64,000 nt of DNA, taken from assembly GCF_000255295.1 (NCBI RefSeq), contig NC_017030.1:10016620-10080619 (forward strand), written 5' to 3'. The notes under the pieces were generated by a model. It did not search any database and was not told the origin of the DNA. It saw nothing but the letters and a program-made list of their open reading frames with translations. The translations under genes and the position numbers were made by a program. Source of the stretch: Corallococcus coralloides DSM 2259 (GTDB lineage: Bacteria > Myxococcota > Myxococcia > Myxococcales > Myxococcaceae). Positions 50,726 through 59,514 of this stretch are shown here, piece after piece (within the stretch, counting starts at the first letter, position 1; each line of letters begins with the position of its first letter).

Positions 50726-51712
50726 TCAGGCGTAGATGCCCCCGGGCGCCATCGCGGAGCCGGACCCCAGGACCTCCTCCACCTCGCGGACCTCCTCGGA
50801 CGTCAGCCGGAAGTCCCCCGCCTGGATGAAGCCATCCACCTGCTTCGCGCTGCGCGCTCCCACGATGGCGGCGGTGACGGCCGGCCCCCGCAGCGTCCAG
50901 GCAAGGGCCACCTCCGCCGGAGAACGCCCATGCCGCGCACCCACCTCACGCATGCGCTCCACCAGCGACAGGTGATGCGACAGCTTCGGCTCCTGGAAGT
51001 CCGCGCTGCCGCGGCGCCAGTCGTCGTCCGGCATCGCCTGGATGCGCTCGCGCGTCATCGCTCCCGTCAGCAGGCCTGACGCCATGGGCGAATACACAAT
51101 CACCCCAATGCCCTGCGTCTGGCAGTAGGGCAGCAGGTCGTCCTCGATGTCCCGGTGGATGAGCGAGTACGGCGGCTGCAACGACGTCACCGGCGCAATG
51201 CGCCGCACCTGCTCCAACTGCGAGACATTGAAGTTGGACACGCCCAACCAGCGCACCTTGCCCTGCCGTTGCAGCTCCGCCAGCGCCGTCCACCCCTCCT
51301 CAAGCTCCGCCCCGTCCTCCACCGGCCAGTGCACCTGATACAAATCAATGGCATCCACCTTCAGCCGGCGCAGGGACGACTCACACTCCCTGCGCACCGA
51401 GTCCGCTTTCAACCTGCGGCGGACCTTGCCCTGGTCATCCCAGACCATCCCGCACTTGGTGAAGACATACGGCCGCTTGTCCCGGCCCTTCAGCGCCCGG
51501 GCCACCACGTCCTCGGAGTGCCCCAGCCCATACACCGCCGCCGTGTCGACCCAGTTGATGCCCGAATCCAATGCGCGCTGGATGGCTTCAATGGACTGCG
51601 CGTCATCCTGCGCGCCCCAGGCGAACGCCCAGCCGCCCCCTCCAATGGCCCACGCGCCAAACCCCAGCGCGGTGAGCTCCATGTCGGAATTGCCCAACCG
51701 TCGCTTCTGCAT
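50726..51712 (-). CDS. Aldo/keto reductase
   Basis: A 328-residue TIM-barrel oxidoreductase. Starting MQKRRLGNSDMELTALGFGA, it has INWVDTAAVYGLGHSEDVVA (catalytic Asp and Tyr), a Lys in RPYVFTKCGMVWDD and a His in AIDLYQVHWPVEDG, completing the AKR tetrad. The C-terminal NADP region VTAAIVGARSAKQVDGFIQA is normal. Sequence style is that of the YajO/Tas-like AKR group. The ATG at 51712 is the natural start. It ends 21 bp from the insertion-sequence target duplication. Confidence 0.92.
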   Translation of the reverse strand: MQKRRLGNSDMELTALGFGAWAIGGGGWAFAWGAQDDAQSIEAIQRALDSGINWVDTAAVYGLGHSEDVVARALKGRDKRPYVFTKCGMVWDDQGKVRRRLKADSVRRECESSLRRLKVDAIDLYQVHWPVEDGAELEEGWTALAELQRQGKVRWLGVSNFNVSQLEQVRRIAPVTSLQPPYSLIHRDIEDDLLPYCQTQGIGVIVYSPMASGLLTGAMTRERIQAMPDDDWRRGSADFQEPKLSHHLSLVERMREVGARHGRSPAEVALAWTLRGPAVTAAIVGARSAKQVDGFIQAGDFRLTSEEVREVEEVLGSGSAMAPGGIYA

Positions 51713-51803
51713 CCCATGCCTCCCGAGGCCGGAGGCCCCTGGTTCCCCTGGCTCCAAGCAGGACGGTGTGCACCGCGGCGGCGCTCGCCCGGGGCTGGAT
51801 GCT

Positions 51804-51836
51804 GGCCCGCCCCCGGGCCACCAGGACGGGCGGGCC
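51804..51836. other. GC-rich inverted repeat between divergent genes
   Basis: GGCCCGCCC (51804-51812) and GGGCGGGCC (51828-51836) can form a 9-bp stem with a 15-base loop. It lies in the 250-bp divergent region between the aldo/keto reductase and sppA. It may be a regulatory element or chance in GC-rich DNA. Confidence 0.3.
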
Positions 51837-51962
51837 CTGGCTCCCCGTCCGCCGTCCATCAATGCAGCGCACGCAAGCGTCGTCGGACGCGCGCGTTGAT
51901 GGTAGGCCGCCTGAAGATGGGGGAACGCCCCTCGGGTACTTGGGCACCAGGAGTCCTTCCGG

Positions 51963-53759
51963 ATGAAACGCTTCTTCATTGGCGCGCTGGCCTTCATTGG
52001 GGCGCTGTCCATCCTCTTCGTGGTGGGTGTGGTGGGGCTGTTGATGCTCGCGGCATCGAGCAAGCCAGGGGTGCCGTCCAACCTGGTGCTGGAGCTGGAC
52101 CTGCAGCAGCCGCTGCCGGAGTACACGCTGGACACGTCCCTGGCGGGCGCCTTTGGCGAGGAGCCCACGTCGCTGAGGGACGTGGTGGAGGGCCTGGAGA
52201 AGGCCGCCACGGACCCCCGGGTGAAGTCGCTGGTGGTGCGAATCGGGCAGCCGGGCAGCGCGGCGCAGGTGCAGGAGCTGCGGGACGCGGTGAAAGCCTT
52301 CCGCGCGTCGGGCAAGCGGGCGGTGGCCTACGCGGACGGCTTCGGTGAGGCGGGCAACGGCACCGGCGCCTACTACCTCGCGAGCGCCTTCGACGCCGTC
52401 TACATCCAGCCCTCCGGCGACGTGGGGCTCACCGGCCTGGTGATGGAGACGCCCTTCGCGCGCGACGCCTTCGCGAAGTTCGGCGTGAAGCCGGAGTTCG
52501 GCAAGCGCGCCGAGTTCAAGAACGCCGTCAACAGCTTCACCGACGAGTCCTACGGCCCCCACCAGCGCGAGGCCACGGAGGCCTACGGCGGCAGCCTCTT
52601 CCAGCAGGTGGTGAAGGGCGTGGCGGAAGGCCGCAAGCTGTCCGAGGACGAGGTGCGCGCGCTCATCGACCGCGCGCCCTTCATGGGCCAGGCGGCCGTG
52701 GACGCGAAGCTGGTGGACGGGCTGCGCTACCGCGACGAAATCCACGACGAGCTCAAGAAGCAGGCCGGAGAGGGCGCGGAGTTCCTCTACGTGGAGAAGT
52801 ACCTGGAGCGCGCGGGCCGGCCGCACCAGACGGGCACCAGCATCGCGCTCATCTACGGCGTGGGTGAGGTGCTGCGCGGCAAGAGCCAGTCCAACCCGCT
52901 CTCCGGCGGACAGGTGATGGGCGGCGACACGGTGGCGGCGGCCTTCCGCAAGGCGGTGGAGGACCCGTCCGTGAAGGCCATCATCTTCCGCGTGGACAGC
53001 CCGGGCGGCAGCTACTCCGCCAGCGACACCATCCGCCGGGAGGTGCAGCGCGCGCGTGAGGCGGGCAAGCCCGTCATCGTCACCATGGGGACGTACGCGG
53101 CCAGCGGCGGCTACTTCGTGGCCATGGCCGGGGACAAGATCGTCGCCCAGCCGGGCACGCTGACGGGGAGCATCGGCGTGTACAACGGCAAGTTCGTCAC
53201 GTCCGAGCTGTGGGCGAAGCTGGGCGTGAACTTCGACACCATCGCCTTCGGCAAGAACGCCACCTTCGCCAGCTCCGACCAGGAGTTCACCCCCGAGCAG
53301 CGCGCGCAGCTGGAGTCCGAGCTGGACACCATCTACCTGGACTTCACCAGCCGCGCCGCCCAGGCGCGGAACATGCCGCTGGAGAAGCTCCAGGCGGTCG
53401 CGAAGGGGCGCGTGTGGACGGGCGAGGACGCGCTGGAGCGCGGGCTGGTGGACGCGCTCGGCGGCTACCCGAAGGCGCTGGAGCTGGCCCGCGAGGCCGC
53501 GAAGCTGGAGAAGGACGCCCCGGTCCGCATCGTCGTCTTCCCGCGCCCCCGGCCCACGGGCCAGGTGCTGTCGGAGCTGCTGGGCAACCACGAGGCGGAC
53601 AACAGCGATGACGAGGCCACCGGAAGCCACGCCGCCGTGTCGTCCCAGGTGCTGGAGCAGGTGCGGGCCGTGTACCGCGTGGGCGCGAAGCTGGGCCTCA
53701 CCGGGCAGGGCGTGGAGGGGCGCATGCTGTACGCGCCGCTTCCGGAGGTGCGCTGGTAA
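51963..53759 (+). CDS. sppA: Signal peptide peptidase SppA (67-kDa type)
   Basis: A 598-residue S49 peptidase with an N-terminal membrane anchor (FFIGALAFIGALSILFVVGV). Two S49 domains are present. The candidate catalytic Lys is Lys186 in AEFKNAVNSFTDES (first domain) and the nucleophile is Ser381 in TYAASGGYFVAMAGD (second domain), the same split arrangement as in E. coli SppA. GRVWTGEDALERGLVDALGG is the C-terminal signature. It degrades cleaved signal peptides in the inner membrane. The ATG at 51963 begins the anchor. It diverges from the aldo/keto reductase gene. Confidence 0.92.
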   Translation: MKRFFIGALAFIGALSILFVVGVVGLLMLAASSKPGVPSNLVLELDLQQPLPEYTLDTSLAGAFGEEPTSLRDVVEGLEKAATDPRVKSLVVRIGQPGSAAQVQELRDAVKAFRASGKRAVAYADGFGEAGNGTGAYYLASAFDAVYIQPSGDVGLTGLVMETPFARDAFAKFGVKPEFGKRAEFKNAVNSFTDESYGPHQREATEAYGGSLFQQVVKGVAEGRKLSEDEVRALIDRAPFMGQAAVDAKLVDGLRYRDEIHDELKKQAGEGAEFLYVEKYLERAGRPHQTGTSIALIYGVGEVLRGKSQSNPLSGGQVMGGDTVAAAFRKAVEDPSVKAIIFRVDSPGGSYSASDTIRREVQRAREAGKPVIVTMGTYAASGGYFVAMAGDKIVAQPGTLTGSIGVYNGKFVTSELWAKLGVNFDTIAFGKNATFASSDQEFTPEQRAQLESELDTIYLDFTSRAAQARNMPLEKLQAVAKGRVWTGEDALERGLVDALGGYPKALELAREAAKLEKDAPVRIVVFPRPRPTGQVLSELLGNHEADNSDDEATGSHAAVSSQVLEQVRAVYRVGAKLGLTGQGVEGRMLYAPLPEVRW

Positions 53760-53762
53760 GCG

Positions 53763-54359
53763 CTAGACGTGCAGCGGGACCGGGACGCGGCCCTCGGAGG
53801 GCCGCACCGGTCGCCCGAAGATGCTGTGGTAGCGGAGGGTGTGCGACGCGCAGCGGTGACGGCGCGGGTCGAACACGAGACAGCTGGCCACCGGGCCGGC
53901 GTAGACGTGCAGCGTGATGCCCGGGGCGTTGCCGGCGATGCTCACGCGGTGGATGGAGGCGCCCGGGTCGCGGAAGTCCACGTGCCCGGCGCCCACCGGC
54001 CCCACGCGCACCGGCTGCCCCAGCCGCGCCAGGCCGGGCTGCGTCCCGCCCTCCAGCAGCGGGTAGTTCTCCAGGAGGAACTCGCCGCGCTGGATGCTGA
54101 ACCAGCACTCCTGACCGTCATGGTCATGGATGGGCGAGGCCACGCCCGGGGACCAGCAGTTGATGATGATTTCCATTCCCTCGTCGCGGTGGACGAGGTT
54201 GCGCGTGTAGCGCCCGGGCAGGAAGTGCAGGTACGGCTTGAGGCTGGCGGGCTCCAGCTGCAGCCCTGCCATCCGCGCGTCCACCCCCGCGAGTCCCCCG
54301 GGAGCGGCACGGCGCGCGCGGAGCATCCGCACGAATTCTCTCAGGCACGCGTCAGCCAT
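53763..54359 (-). CDS. Cysteine-dioxygenase-type cupin
   Basis: A 198-residue cupin. Iron ligands are His78 and His80 in SPIHDHDGQECW and His137 in ASIHRVSIAG, a three-His facial triad as in cysteine dioxygenase; Cys85 is at the position that cross-links to Tyr in mammalian enzymes. Arg53 in YTRNLVHRDE may bind the substrate carboxylate. It probably oxidises cysteine or another thiol to a sulfinate. The ATG at 54359 is used. It converges on sppA with only 3 bp between the stop codons. Confidence 0.87.
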   Translation of the reverse strand: MADACLREFVRMLRARRAAPGGLAGVDARMAGLQLEPASLKPYLHFLPGRYTRNLVHRDEGMEIIINCWSPGVASPIHDHDGQECWFSIQRGEFLLENYPLLEGGTQPGLARLGQPVRVGPVGAGHVDFRDPGASIHRVSIAGNAPGITLHVYAGPVASCLVFDPRRHRCASHTLRYHSIFGRPVRPSEGRVPVPLHV

Positions 54360-54653
54360 GCGTACAGGCTAGGAACGTCTGCGACATCTGGCCACCCTCG
54401 GGTCTGCCAATGAACGTCCGCTTTGTCGTCCCCCCCTCAAGGATCGGAGCGGGGTTCGTTGAAGGACGTGAAACCGCCGGGACCAAGGGAAAAGGCATAC
54501 TGATTTCCCAGCCAATCTGGGAATCCAGGGCCCACCTGCACCGCTTTTCCTCCGGCTGCATTGTAATTTTACAACCTCCTGACATAGAGGGGAGGGCATG
54601 GTGGGCAGGTCGTCCCGGCCGGAGCACGGAGGGGGGCCGGAGGAGAACGAGCG
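54360..54653. other. 294-bp divergent intergenic region with AT-rich palindrome
   Basis: It separates the cysteine-dioxygenase-like gene from the MshEN gene. It holds a 7-bp inverted repeat TTCCCAG-CCAAT-CTGGGAA at 54505-54523 and the 14-bp palindrome TTGTAATTTTACAA at 54561-54574. No gene is supported. Confidence 0.5.
54561..54574. promoter_or_regulatory. AT-rich palindrome upstream of MshEN gene
   Basis: TTGTAA-TT-TTACAA is a perfect 14-bp palindrome, conspicuous in this GC-rich sequence, 80 bp before the start of the MshEN gene. It looks like a transcription-factor site; the factor is unknown. Confidence 0.45.
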
Positions 54654-55664
54654 ATGAAGAAGCGTCTGGGGGACATCCTGCTCGCGCGGGGTGTGGTGGA
54701 TGCATTGCAGTTGCAGTCGGCGCTGGCGTACCAGCGCAAGTGGGGCGTGGCGTTGGGCCAGGTGGTGGTGGACCAGCGATTCTGCACGGCGGAGGCGGTG
54801 CTGTCCGCGCTGGCGGCCCAGTCCGGCGTGGAGGCGGTGGACCTGGACACCTGTCCGCTGGATGCGTCGCTCTCCAGGCTGATTCCGTGCAAGGTGGCGG
54901 AAGCCCACCGCGTGGTGCCGCTGCGGCTGGAAGGGCAGGGGGCGCGGGAGGTGCTGGTGGTGGCCCTGGCCGCGCCGGCGAGCCTGGCGACGCTGGACGT
55001 GGTGAAGAGCGTGTCCGGCAAGGCGCGGGTGGTGCCCCGGCTGGCCACGGACGCGGCGCTGGGACGGGCCATCGGGCGGCTGTACCGGGGTGAGCCGGCG
55101 ACGCCGCAGCGCCGTCCCGGGATGGAGAGCTTCTCCCTGCCGGAGTGGGACGAGTCGATGCCGCTGGTGGTGGGCTCGTCCCTGGCGGACCTGACGGACA
55201 TGCCGGCGCCGGAGCCCGTCCGCCAACCCGTGCGGCAGACGGACAGCGCGGACCTTCCCATGCTGGCGCCCCTGGAGCCCGTCCAGACACCGGCGCCGAA
55301 GCCGCGCGTGACGGTGCGCGAGCAGGTGCTCGTGTACGGCTGGGGCGCGGACGCGGCGGCGGGACTGGTGCAGGTGCTGGGCGGGGCGGGCTTCACGGTG
55401 AAGGTGGCGAGCACGGGGGACGTGTGCGCCGCGACCGAGGCGCAGGTGGTGGTGGCACCGCTGCCCGCGATGGAGGTGCTGGCGCAGCGGCTGCGCGCGC
55501 AGGTGCTGGTGGCGGGCAAGGCGCCGGAGCGGGACCTGCCCCGAGCGCAGGCCGTGCATGCGCGGGGCTTCGTGGCGGCGCCGGTGGATCCAGACCTGCT
55601 GCTGCGCTCCGTGCGGCGGCTGTCGCGCGCCTCCGAGGAAGCGCGCCTCAAGCACGCGAGCTGA
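54654..55664 (+). CDS. MshEN (GspE N-terminal) domain protein, possible c-di-GMP receptor
   Basis: A 336-residue protein. The N-terminal part has the MshEN/T2SSE_N motif: RLGDILLARGVVDALQLQSA and ALGQVVVDQRFCTAEAVLSA, followed by IPCKVAEAHRVVPLRLEGQG. In MshE this domain binds cyclic-di-GMP through paired RLGxx-type motifs. No ATPase domain follows; the middle is Pro-rich and unstructured (MPAPEPVRQPVRQTDSADLP), and the C-terminal 110 residues (REQVLVYGWGADAAAGLVQV, then AQVVVAPLPAMEVLAQRLRA) look receiver-like but lack a clear phosphoacceptor site. The start at 54654 follows GGAGGAGAACGAGCG. Confidence 0.75.
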   Translation: MKKRLGDILLARGVVDALQLQSALAYQRKWGVALGQVVVDQRFCTAEAVLSALAAQSGVEAVDLDTCPLDASLSRLIPCKVAEAHRVVPLRLEGQGAREVLVVALAAPASLATLDVVKSVSGKARVVPRLATDAALGRAIGRLYRGEPATPQRRPGMESFSLPEWDESMPLVVGSSLADLTDMPAPEPVRQPVRQTDSADLPMLAPLEPVQTPAPKPRVTVREQVLVYGWGADAAAGLVQVLGGAGFTVKVASTGDVCAATEAQVVVAPLPAMEVLAQRLRAQVLVAGKAPERDLPRAQAVHARGFVAAPVDPDLLLRSVRRLSRASEEARLKHAS

Positions 55665-55671
55665 AGCGGCT

Positions 55672-56280
55672 TCAGGGCACCGCGACGAGCCGGGGCATCT
55701 CCTCCGGCGCGTCGGGGAGCCACAGCGAGCCCAGCTCCAGGGAGACGGACGTGAAGGGCTCGGCGCGCACCAGGGCATCATCCTCGTGGCTCGCGGTGAG
55801 GAGCCAGCCGCGCTTGAGGCGCTGATAGACCTCCAGCGTGCGCGCGACAGGGTCCACCAGCCAGACGTAGGACACGCCGGCCCGCGAATACAGGGGCAGC
55901 TTGCGGGCGCGGTCCAGCGCGGTGGTGGCGGGGGTCAGCACTTCGCAGACCCAATCCGGCACCAGGGTGAAGAAGGCGGCGCCGGGCTCCGGCGGGGCAG
56001 CCACGCGCTCACGGCGCCAGCCGGCCAGGTCGGGCACGAGGATGTCCTCGCCCAGGTGCAGCTCCGGCGCGCGCAGGAAGCACCAGCGGCCGTTGCCGCC
56101 ACGGCGCGGATCCAGCCGCTCTCCCAGCTCCACGCCCATCATGAAGGCCGCGCGAGCGGGCGCCACGGAGAGGCGCGGCGAGGCCACCAGCTCGCCATCG
56201 AGGATTTCCCCGACCCAGCCCGACGGCAGCGCCGAGAGCAGGGAGTGGGAGGTGGGTTGAAGCTGCTGGAGTGCCGTCAT
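55672..56280 (-). CDS. Uma2-family (DUF820) PD-(D/E)XK endonuclease-like protein
   Basis: A 202-residue protein of the Uma2 family. Characteristic blocks are GWVGEILDGELVASPRLSVA, the Asp in GEDILVPDLAGWRRER, VPDWVCEVLTPATTALDRAR (the ExK-like position is E-V-L), and KLPLYSRAGVSYVWLVDPVA followed by RTLEVYQRLKRGW. These correspond to a PD-(D/E)XK nuclease fold whose biological role is unclear and which is abundant in myxobacteria and cyanobacteria. The ATG at 56280 is the family start. It converges on the MshEN gene. Confidence 0.88.
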   Translation of the reverse strand: MTALQQLQPTSHSLLSALPSGWVGEILDGELVASPRLSVAPARAAFMMGVELGERLDPRRGGNGRWCFLRAPELHLGEDILVPDLAGWRRERVAAPPEPGAAFFTLVPDWVCEVLTPATTALDRARKLPLYSRAGVSYVWLVDPVARTLEVYQRLKRGWLLTASHEDDALVRAEPFTSVSLELGSLWLPDAPEEMPRLVAVP

Positions 56281-56356
56281 GAATCCTCGGGGAGCGCCGG
56301 TGAACGCGAGGCATTCTAGGGAGGGGTCTGACATGCGGACCGTCACCCGCCGGGCA

Positions 56357-57712
56357 CTACTTCCCGATGCAGAAACGCTGGAAAAGGGTGTCCAGAAGCG
56401 CTTCGGAAACGCTCGTTCCGGACACTTCGCCCAGGGCTTCCAGCGCGAGCCCCACCTCGCCGGAGAGGACCTCCAGGGTGGACACGCGTGACGCTGCCTC
56501 GGCGCGGCCCAGCGCCTCGGCGGTGCGACGCAGGGCATCCGCGTGACGCTCGGAAACGAGCGCTACCGCGGAGGGCGTGCCACCGCCCCAAAGTCGCGTG
56601 AGCACGGCGGTCCGGAGCGCCTCCACGCCTTCGCCCGTGAGGCCGCTGACGCGCGGCGGGGCAGGGGAGGGGAGGACAGCGGACACAGTGTCTCGAGTGC
56701 CAGGGATGACGTCGCACTTGCCGGTGACGACGAGCACGGGCGTGGCGCCGGACTCGCGCGTCCACGACGCGGCCTCTTCGCGCGACGTCTCCGGAGGCAG
56801 CACCAGCACGGCCAGGTCCACGGCCGCGAGCAGCTCCCGCGTGCGCGCGATGCCCAGCGCCTCCACGCGTCCGGGAGCCTCGCGCAGGCCGGCGGTGTCG
56901 TAGAGGGTGACGCCCAGGCCGTCCCATTCGACGCGGGCCTCCAGCGCGTCGCGGGTGGTGCCGGGCTCGTCATCCACCAGCGCGCGGGCCTCGCCCACCA
57001 GCCGGTTGAACAGCGTGGACTTGCCCGCGTTCACCGGGCCGTACAGCGCCACGCGCGCGCCCTGGCGCACCAGCCGTCCACGGCCGACCTCCGCGCGCAG
57101 CGCCTCCGCGACGGAGCGCAGCGCGGTGACGCGAGGACCGGCTTCCGCGTCCGCGCCCTCCGCCTCGTCGGGGAAGTTGAGGACGCCTTCCAGATCCGCG
57201 TGCAGCTCGCGCAGCGGCGTCTCCAGCGCGCGGATCCGCTCGGCCAACGCACCGGAAAGTCCGGCCGCGGCGGCGCGCACGGCCGCCTCCGAATCCGCGG
57301 CCACCAGGTCCGCGACCGCCTCCGCGCGGGTCAGGTCGATGCGGCCATTCAGGAACGCGCGCCGGGTGAACTCACCGGGAAGCGCCGGACGCACCCGCTC
57401 ATCCTCCAGCGCCCGCGCGAGCAACAGCCGCAAGAGGCGCGGACTGCCATGCGCGTGGAGCTCCACCACGTCCTCGCCGGTGAAGGACCGGGGCGCCTGG
57501 AAGTAGAGGAACAGACCCTCATCCAGCACCGCGCCCGTCGCATCCACGAACGACGCCAGGTACGCATGGCGCGGCGTCGGGGACGCGGGGACACCAGGCG
57601 CGAGCCTCCGGCCCACCTCCAGCGCGGCCGGACCAGAGACCCGAAGGATGCCCACCGCCCCCGCGGCGGGCGCGGTGGCGAGGGCGACGATGGTGGCGGA
57701 GTCAGACGTCAT
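56357..57712 (-). CDS. mnmE: tRNA modification GTPase MnmE
   Basis: A 451-residue protein. N-terminal tetrahydrofolate-binding domain (ATIVALATAPAAGAVGILRV, then DVVELHAHGSPRLLRLLLAR), a helical domain, and an inserted Ras-like GTPase with P-loop ALYGPVNAGKSTLFNRLVGE, switch DDEPGTTRDALEARVEWDG and NKxD-like VTGKCD. The C-terminus ends FCIGK, the invariant motif whose Cys is needed for activity. With MnmG it modifies tRNA wobble uridines. In most bacteria it is next to jag-yidC; here two extra genes intervene. The start at 57712 gives MTSDSATIVAL. Confidence 0.95.
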   Translation of the reverse strand: MTSDSATIVALATAPAAGAVGILRVSGPAALEVGRRLAPGVPASPTPRHAYLASFVDATGAVLDEGLFLYFQAPRSFTGEDVVELHAHGSPRLLRLLLARALEDERVRPALPGEFTRRAFLNGRIDLTRAEAVADLVAADSEAAVRAAAAGLSGALAERIRALETPLRELHADLEGVLNFPDEAEGADAEAGPRVTALRSVAEALRAEVGRGRLVRQGARVALYGPVNAGKSTLFNRLVGEARALVDDEPGTTRDALEARVEWDGLGVTLYDTAGLREAPGRVEALGIARTRELLAAVDLAVLVLPPETSREEAASWTRESGATPVLVVTGKCDVIPGTRDTVSAVLPSPAPPRVSGLTGEGVEALRTAVLTRLWGGGTPSAVALVSERHADALRRTAEALGRAEAASRVSTLEVLSGEVGLALEALGEVSGTSVSEALLDTLFQRFCIGK

Positions 57713-57763
57713 GACAGGGCAGGGGAGGGGCCCCGAACGGCGACCCCTCCACCCGATGAAAGC

Positions 57764-59152
57764 TCAGGAGCAGTCGCTGTTCAGCATCTCCGTGTCGTTC
57801 GTCGACATGACACAGGACGCAAACGCCGCGGACTCCGCGGTGAGACCCTCGGAGAGCGTCGACTGGACCATCCGCACCCGGGTGTTGCCCGTCACGTAGA
57901 CGTTCTTCTCGAAGAGCGAGTGATGGATCCGCACGGGGGACTCCGGCTGGGTGGAGGGCGCATCCACGACCATGGCGCGCGCGGACCCCTTCGCCTGGAC
58001 GTACCGGAGCTTCGCGCCCGGGCTGAGCACCGTCACCCCCACGCCATTCGCCGTTCCCTCGCCGGAGACATCCGACTGCTCGAGGAGCATGGGGCCCGCG
58101 GCATACACGCCATGGCCGCGCGGGCCACCGCTCGCGGTCGCCGTGACACGGCGTGCTTCGACGACTCCGCGTTCGACCAGCAGCCCGAACACGTCTCCGC
58201 CCCCCGCCCCACCCCGGCCATCGACGTGGAGGTCCGTCACCTTCAGGGTGCACCCGCTCAGGAACATCCCGCTGACCTGCCCCGTCCCGGAGCTCCCCAG
58301 CGCCCGCACCCGGACGAGCCCGTCCGAGGGCAGGTCGGTCACGTTCTCGTACAGCACGGCATGGGTAATGTACTGGCCATTGCGCGCCTCGGCCGCGACG
58401 TCGCTCACCATGAACCCGTTGCTCCCATTCAAGACCGCGATGGATTGAGCGCCCCCGCCGGTGTTGCCGACAAAGAGGTCTCGCAGGCCCGCGCCGGTCG
58501 CGCCCATCACAGTGCCCCCAGCGGCGGTGGAGGAGACGACGCGGGACACCTGGGTCCCGCTGCCCAGCAGGAACACGCCCCGCTTCAACGGCAGCCCCGA
58601 AGCGCCCAGGTCATACGTCCCCGCCCCGAGCTTCAACACCCACGTCTCCGAACCATCCGAGGGCACGGCGCTCACCGCTGCCCGCAGCGCGGCACCGGAC
58701 TCCAGCGCGGTGGCGCCCAGCGGAACCAGCCGGATCCGCGCGGTCGCGAGCACGTCCGCGGCGGAGGGGCCCGTGGCACCCGTCGCCCCCGTGTCGCCCT
58801 TCTCGCCCGGTTCACCCTTCGGGCCGGTGTCGCCCTTCGCGCCCGGCTCACCCTTCGGACCGGTGTCGCCCTTCAGGCCGGTGTCGCCCTTCGCGCCAGC
58901 GGCCCCCGTCAGGCCCTGGGGACCGGTCTCACCCGTCAGGCCCTGGGGACCTTGAGGCCCGGTCTCACCCACGGGCCCCTGGATCCCCTGCGCACCTTGA
59001 GGCCCGGTCTCACCCACGGGCCCCTGGATTCCTTGTGGCCCTTGAGGCCCCTGCTCACCCGAGGGCCCGGAGGCCCCCATTTCGCCCGCCTTGCAGGCGG
59101 ACACGAACAGCATCAACGGCAACAGCGCACGACGCACGGACGGAATACCCAA
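57764..59152 (-). CDS. Collagen-like lipoprotein with beta-helix C-terminus
   Basis: A 462-residue predicted lipoprotein: RRALLPLMLFVSAC has a lipobox ending at Cys20. Residues 26-130 are 35 uninterrupted Gly-X-Y triplets, many with Pro, Gln, Glu and Lys (GPQGIQGPVGETGPQG; GPKGEPGAKGDTGPKG), capable of forming a collagen-like triple helix. The C-terminal 320 residues look like a right-handed beta-helix (GVFLLGSGTQVSRVVSSTAA; FVGNTGGGAQSIAVLNGSNG; GVVEARRVTATASGGPRGHG). This fits a trimeric stalk with an adhesive or enzymatic head. The start is TTG at 59152, or GTG at 59137. It is inserted between mnmE and the jag block. Confidence 0.85.
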   Translation of the reverse strand: MGIPSVRRALLPLMLFVSACKAGEMGASGPSGEQGPQGPQGIQGPVGETGPQGAQGIQGPVGETGPQGPQGLTGETGPQGLTGAAGAKGDTGLKGDTGPKGEPGAKGDTGPKGEPGEKGDTGATGATGPSAADVLATARIRLVPLGATALESGAALRAAVSAVPSDGSETWVLKLGAGTYDLGASGLPLKRGVFLLGSGTQVSRVVSSTAAGGTVMGATGAGLRDLFVGNTGGGAQSIAVLNGSNGFMVSDVAAEARNGQYITHAVLYENVTDLPSDGLVRVRALGSSGTGQVSGMFLSGCTLKVTDLHVDGRGGAGGGDVFGLLVERGVVEARRVTATASGGPRGHGVYAAGPMLLEQSDVSGEGTANGVGVTVLSPGAKLRYVQAKGSARAMVVDAPSTQPESPVRIHHSLFEKNVYVTGNTRVRMVQSTLSEGLTAESAAFASCVMSTNDTEMLNSDCS

Positions 59153-59240
59153 GGATGCAGCCCCCTCTTGATTGAGGCGCGCATTCTCACCTGGGCCGCG
59201 TTCGCATCGAAACCTCGCGGCGTCCCATACCGCCTCACCG

Positions 59241-59468
59241 CTAGCGAACCCCTTGCGGCGGGGTGGAGCCGCGAGCGGCGCGCTCCACGTCGTCGCGGTG
59301 CTCCTCGATGTACTTCTCCACCTCGGCGTCGTCGACCTCCAGGTCGCGCAGCACGCCCGGGTAGACGAAGCGGAACGCCGGGGACTCCTCGTCCCCTCGC
59401 AGGCGGAAGCTCATCTTCAGCACCGCCGCGCCGTACAGCTTGTCCTTCAAACCCTTCGCCTTACCCAT
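59241..59468 (-). CDS. Small conserved-looking protein between jag and mnmE
   Basis: A 75-residue acidic protein starting MGKAKGLKDKLYGAAVLKMS. It reads FRLRGDEESPAFRFVYPGVL, then RDLEVDDAEVEKYIEEHRDD and ends GSTPPQGVR. It is hydrophilic, with no signal peptide. The start ATG at 59468 follows AGAGGAACGAAT, a good ribosome-binding site, and it begins 46 bp after the jag stop. I do not recognise the family; its position in the ribosomal/insertase operon suggests co-expression with jag. Confidence 0.65.
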   Translation of the reverse strand: MGKAKGLKDKLYGAAVLKMSFRLRGDEESPAFRFVYPGVLRDLEVDDAEVEKYIEEHRDDVERAARGSTPPQGVR

Positions 59469-59514
59469 TCGTTCCTCTCGTGCCCGCCGGTGGCCCCGAA
59501 GCGGGCACACCTGC

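Noticed and set aside
58760..59085. CRISPR-like or tandem DNA repeats in the mnmE-jag interval
   Set aside because: The repetition follows the Gly-X-Y codon pattern of the collagen-like gene, without constant repeats and unique spacers.
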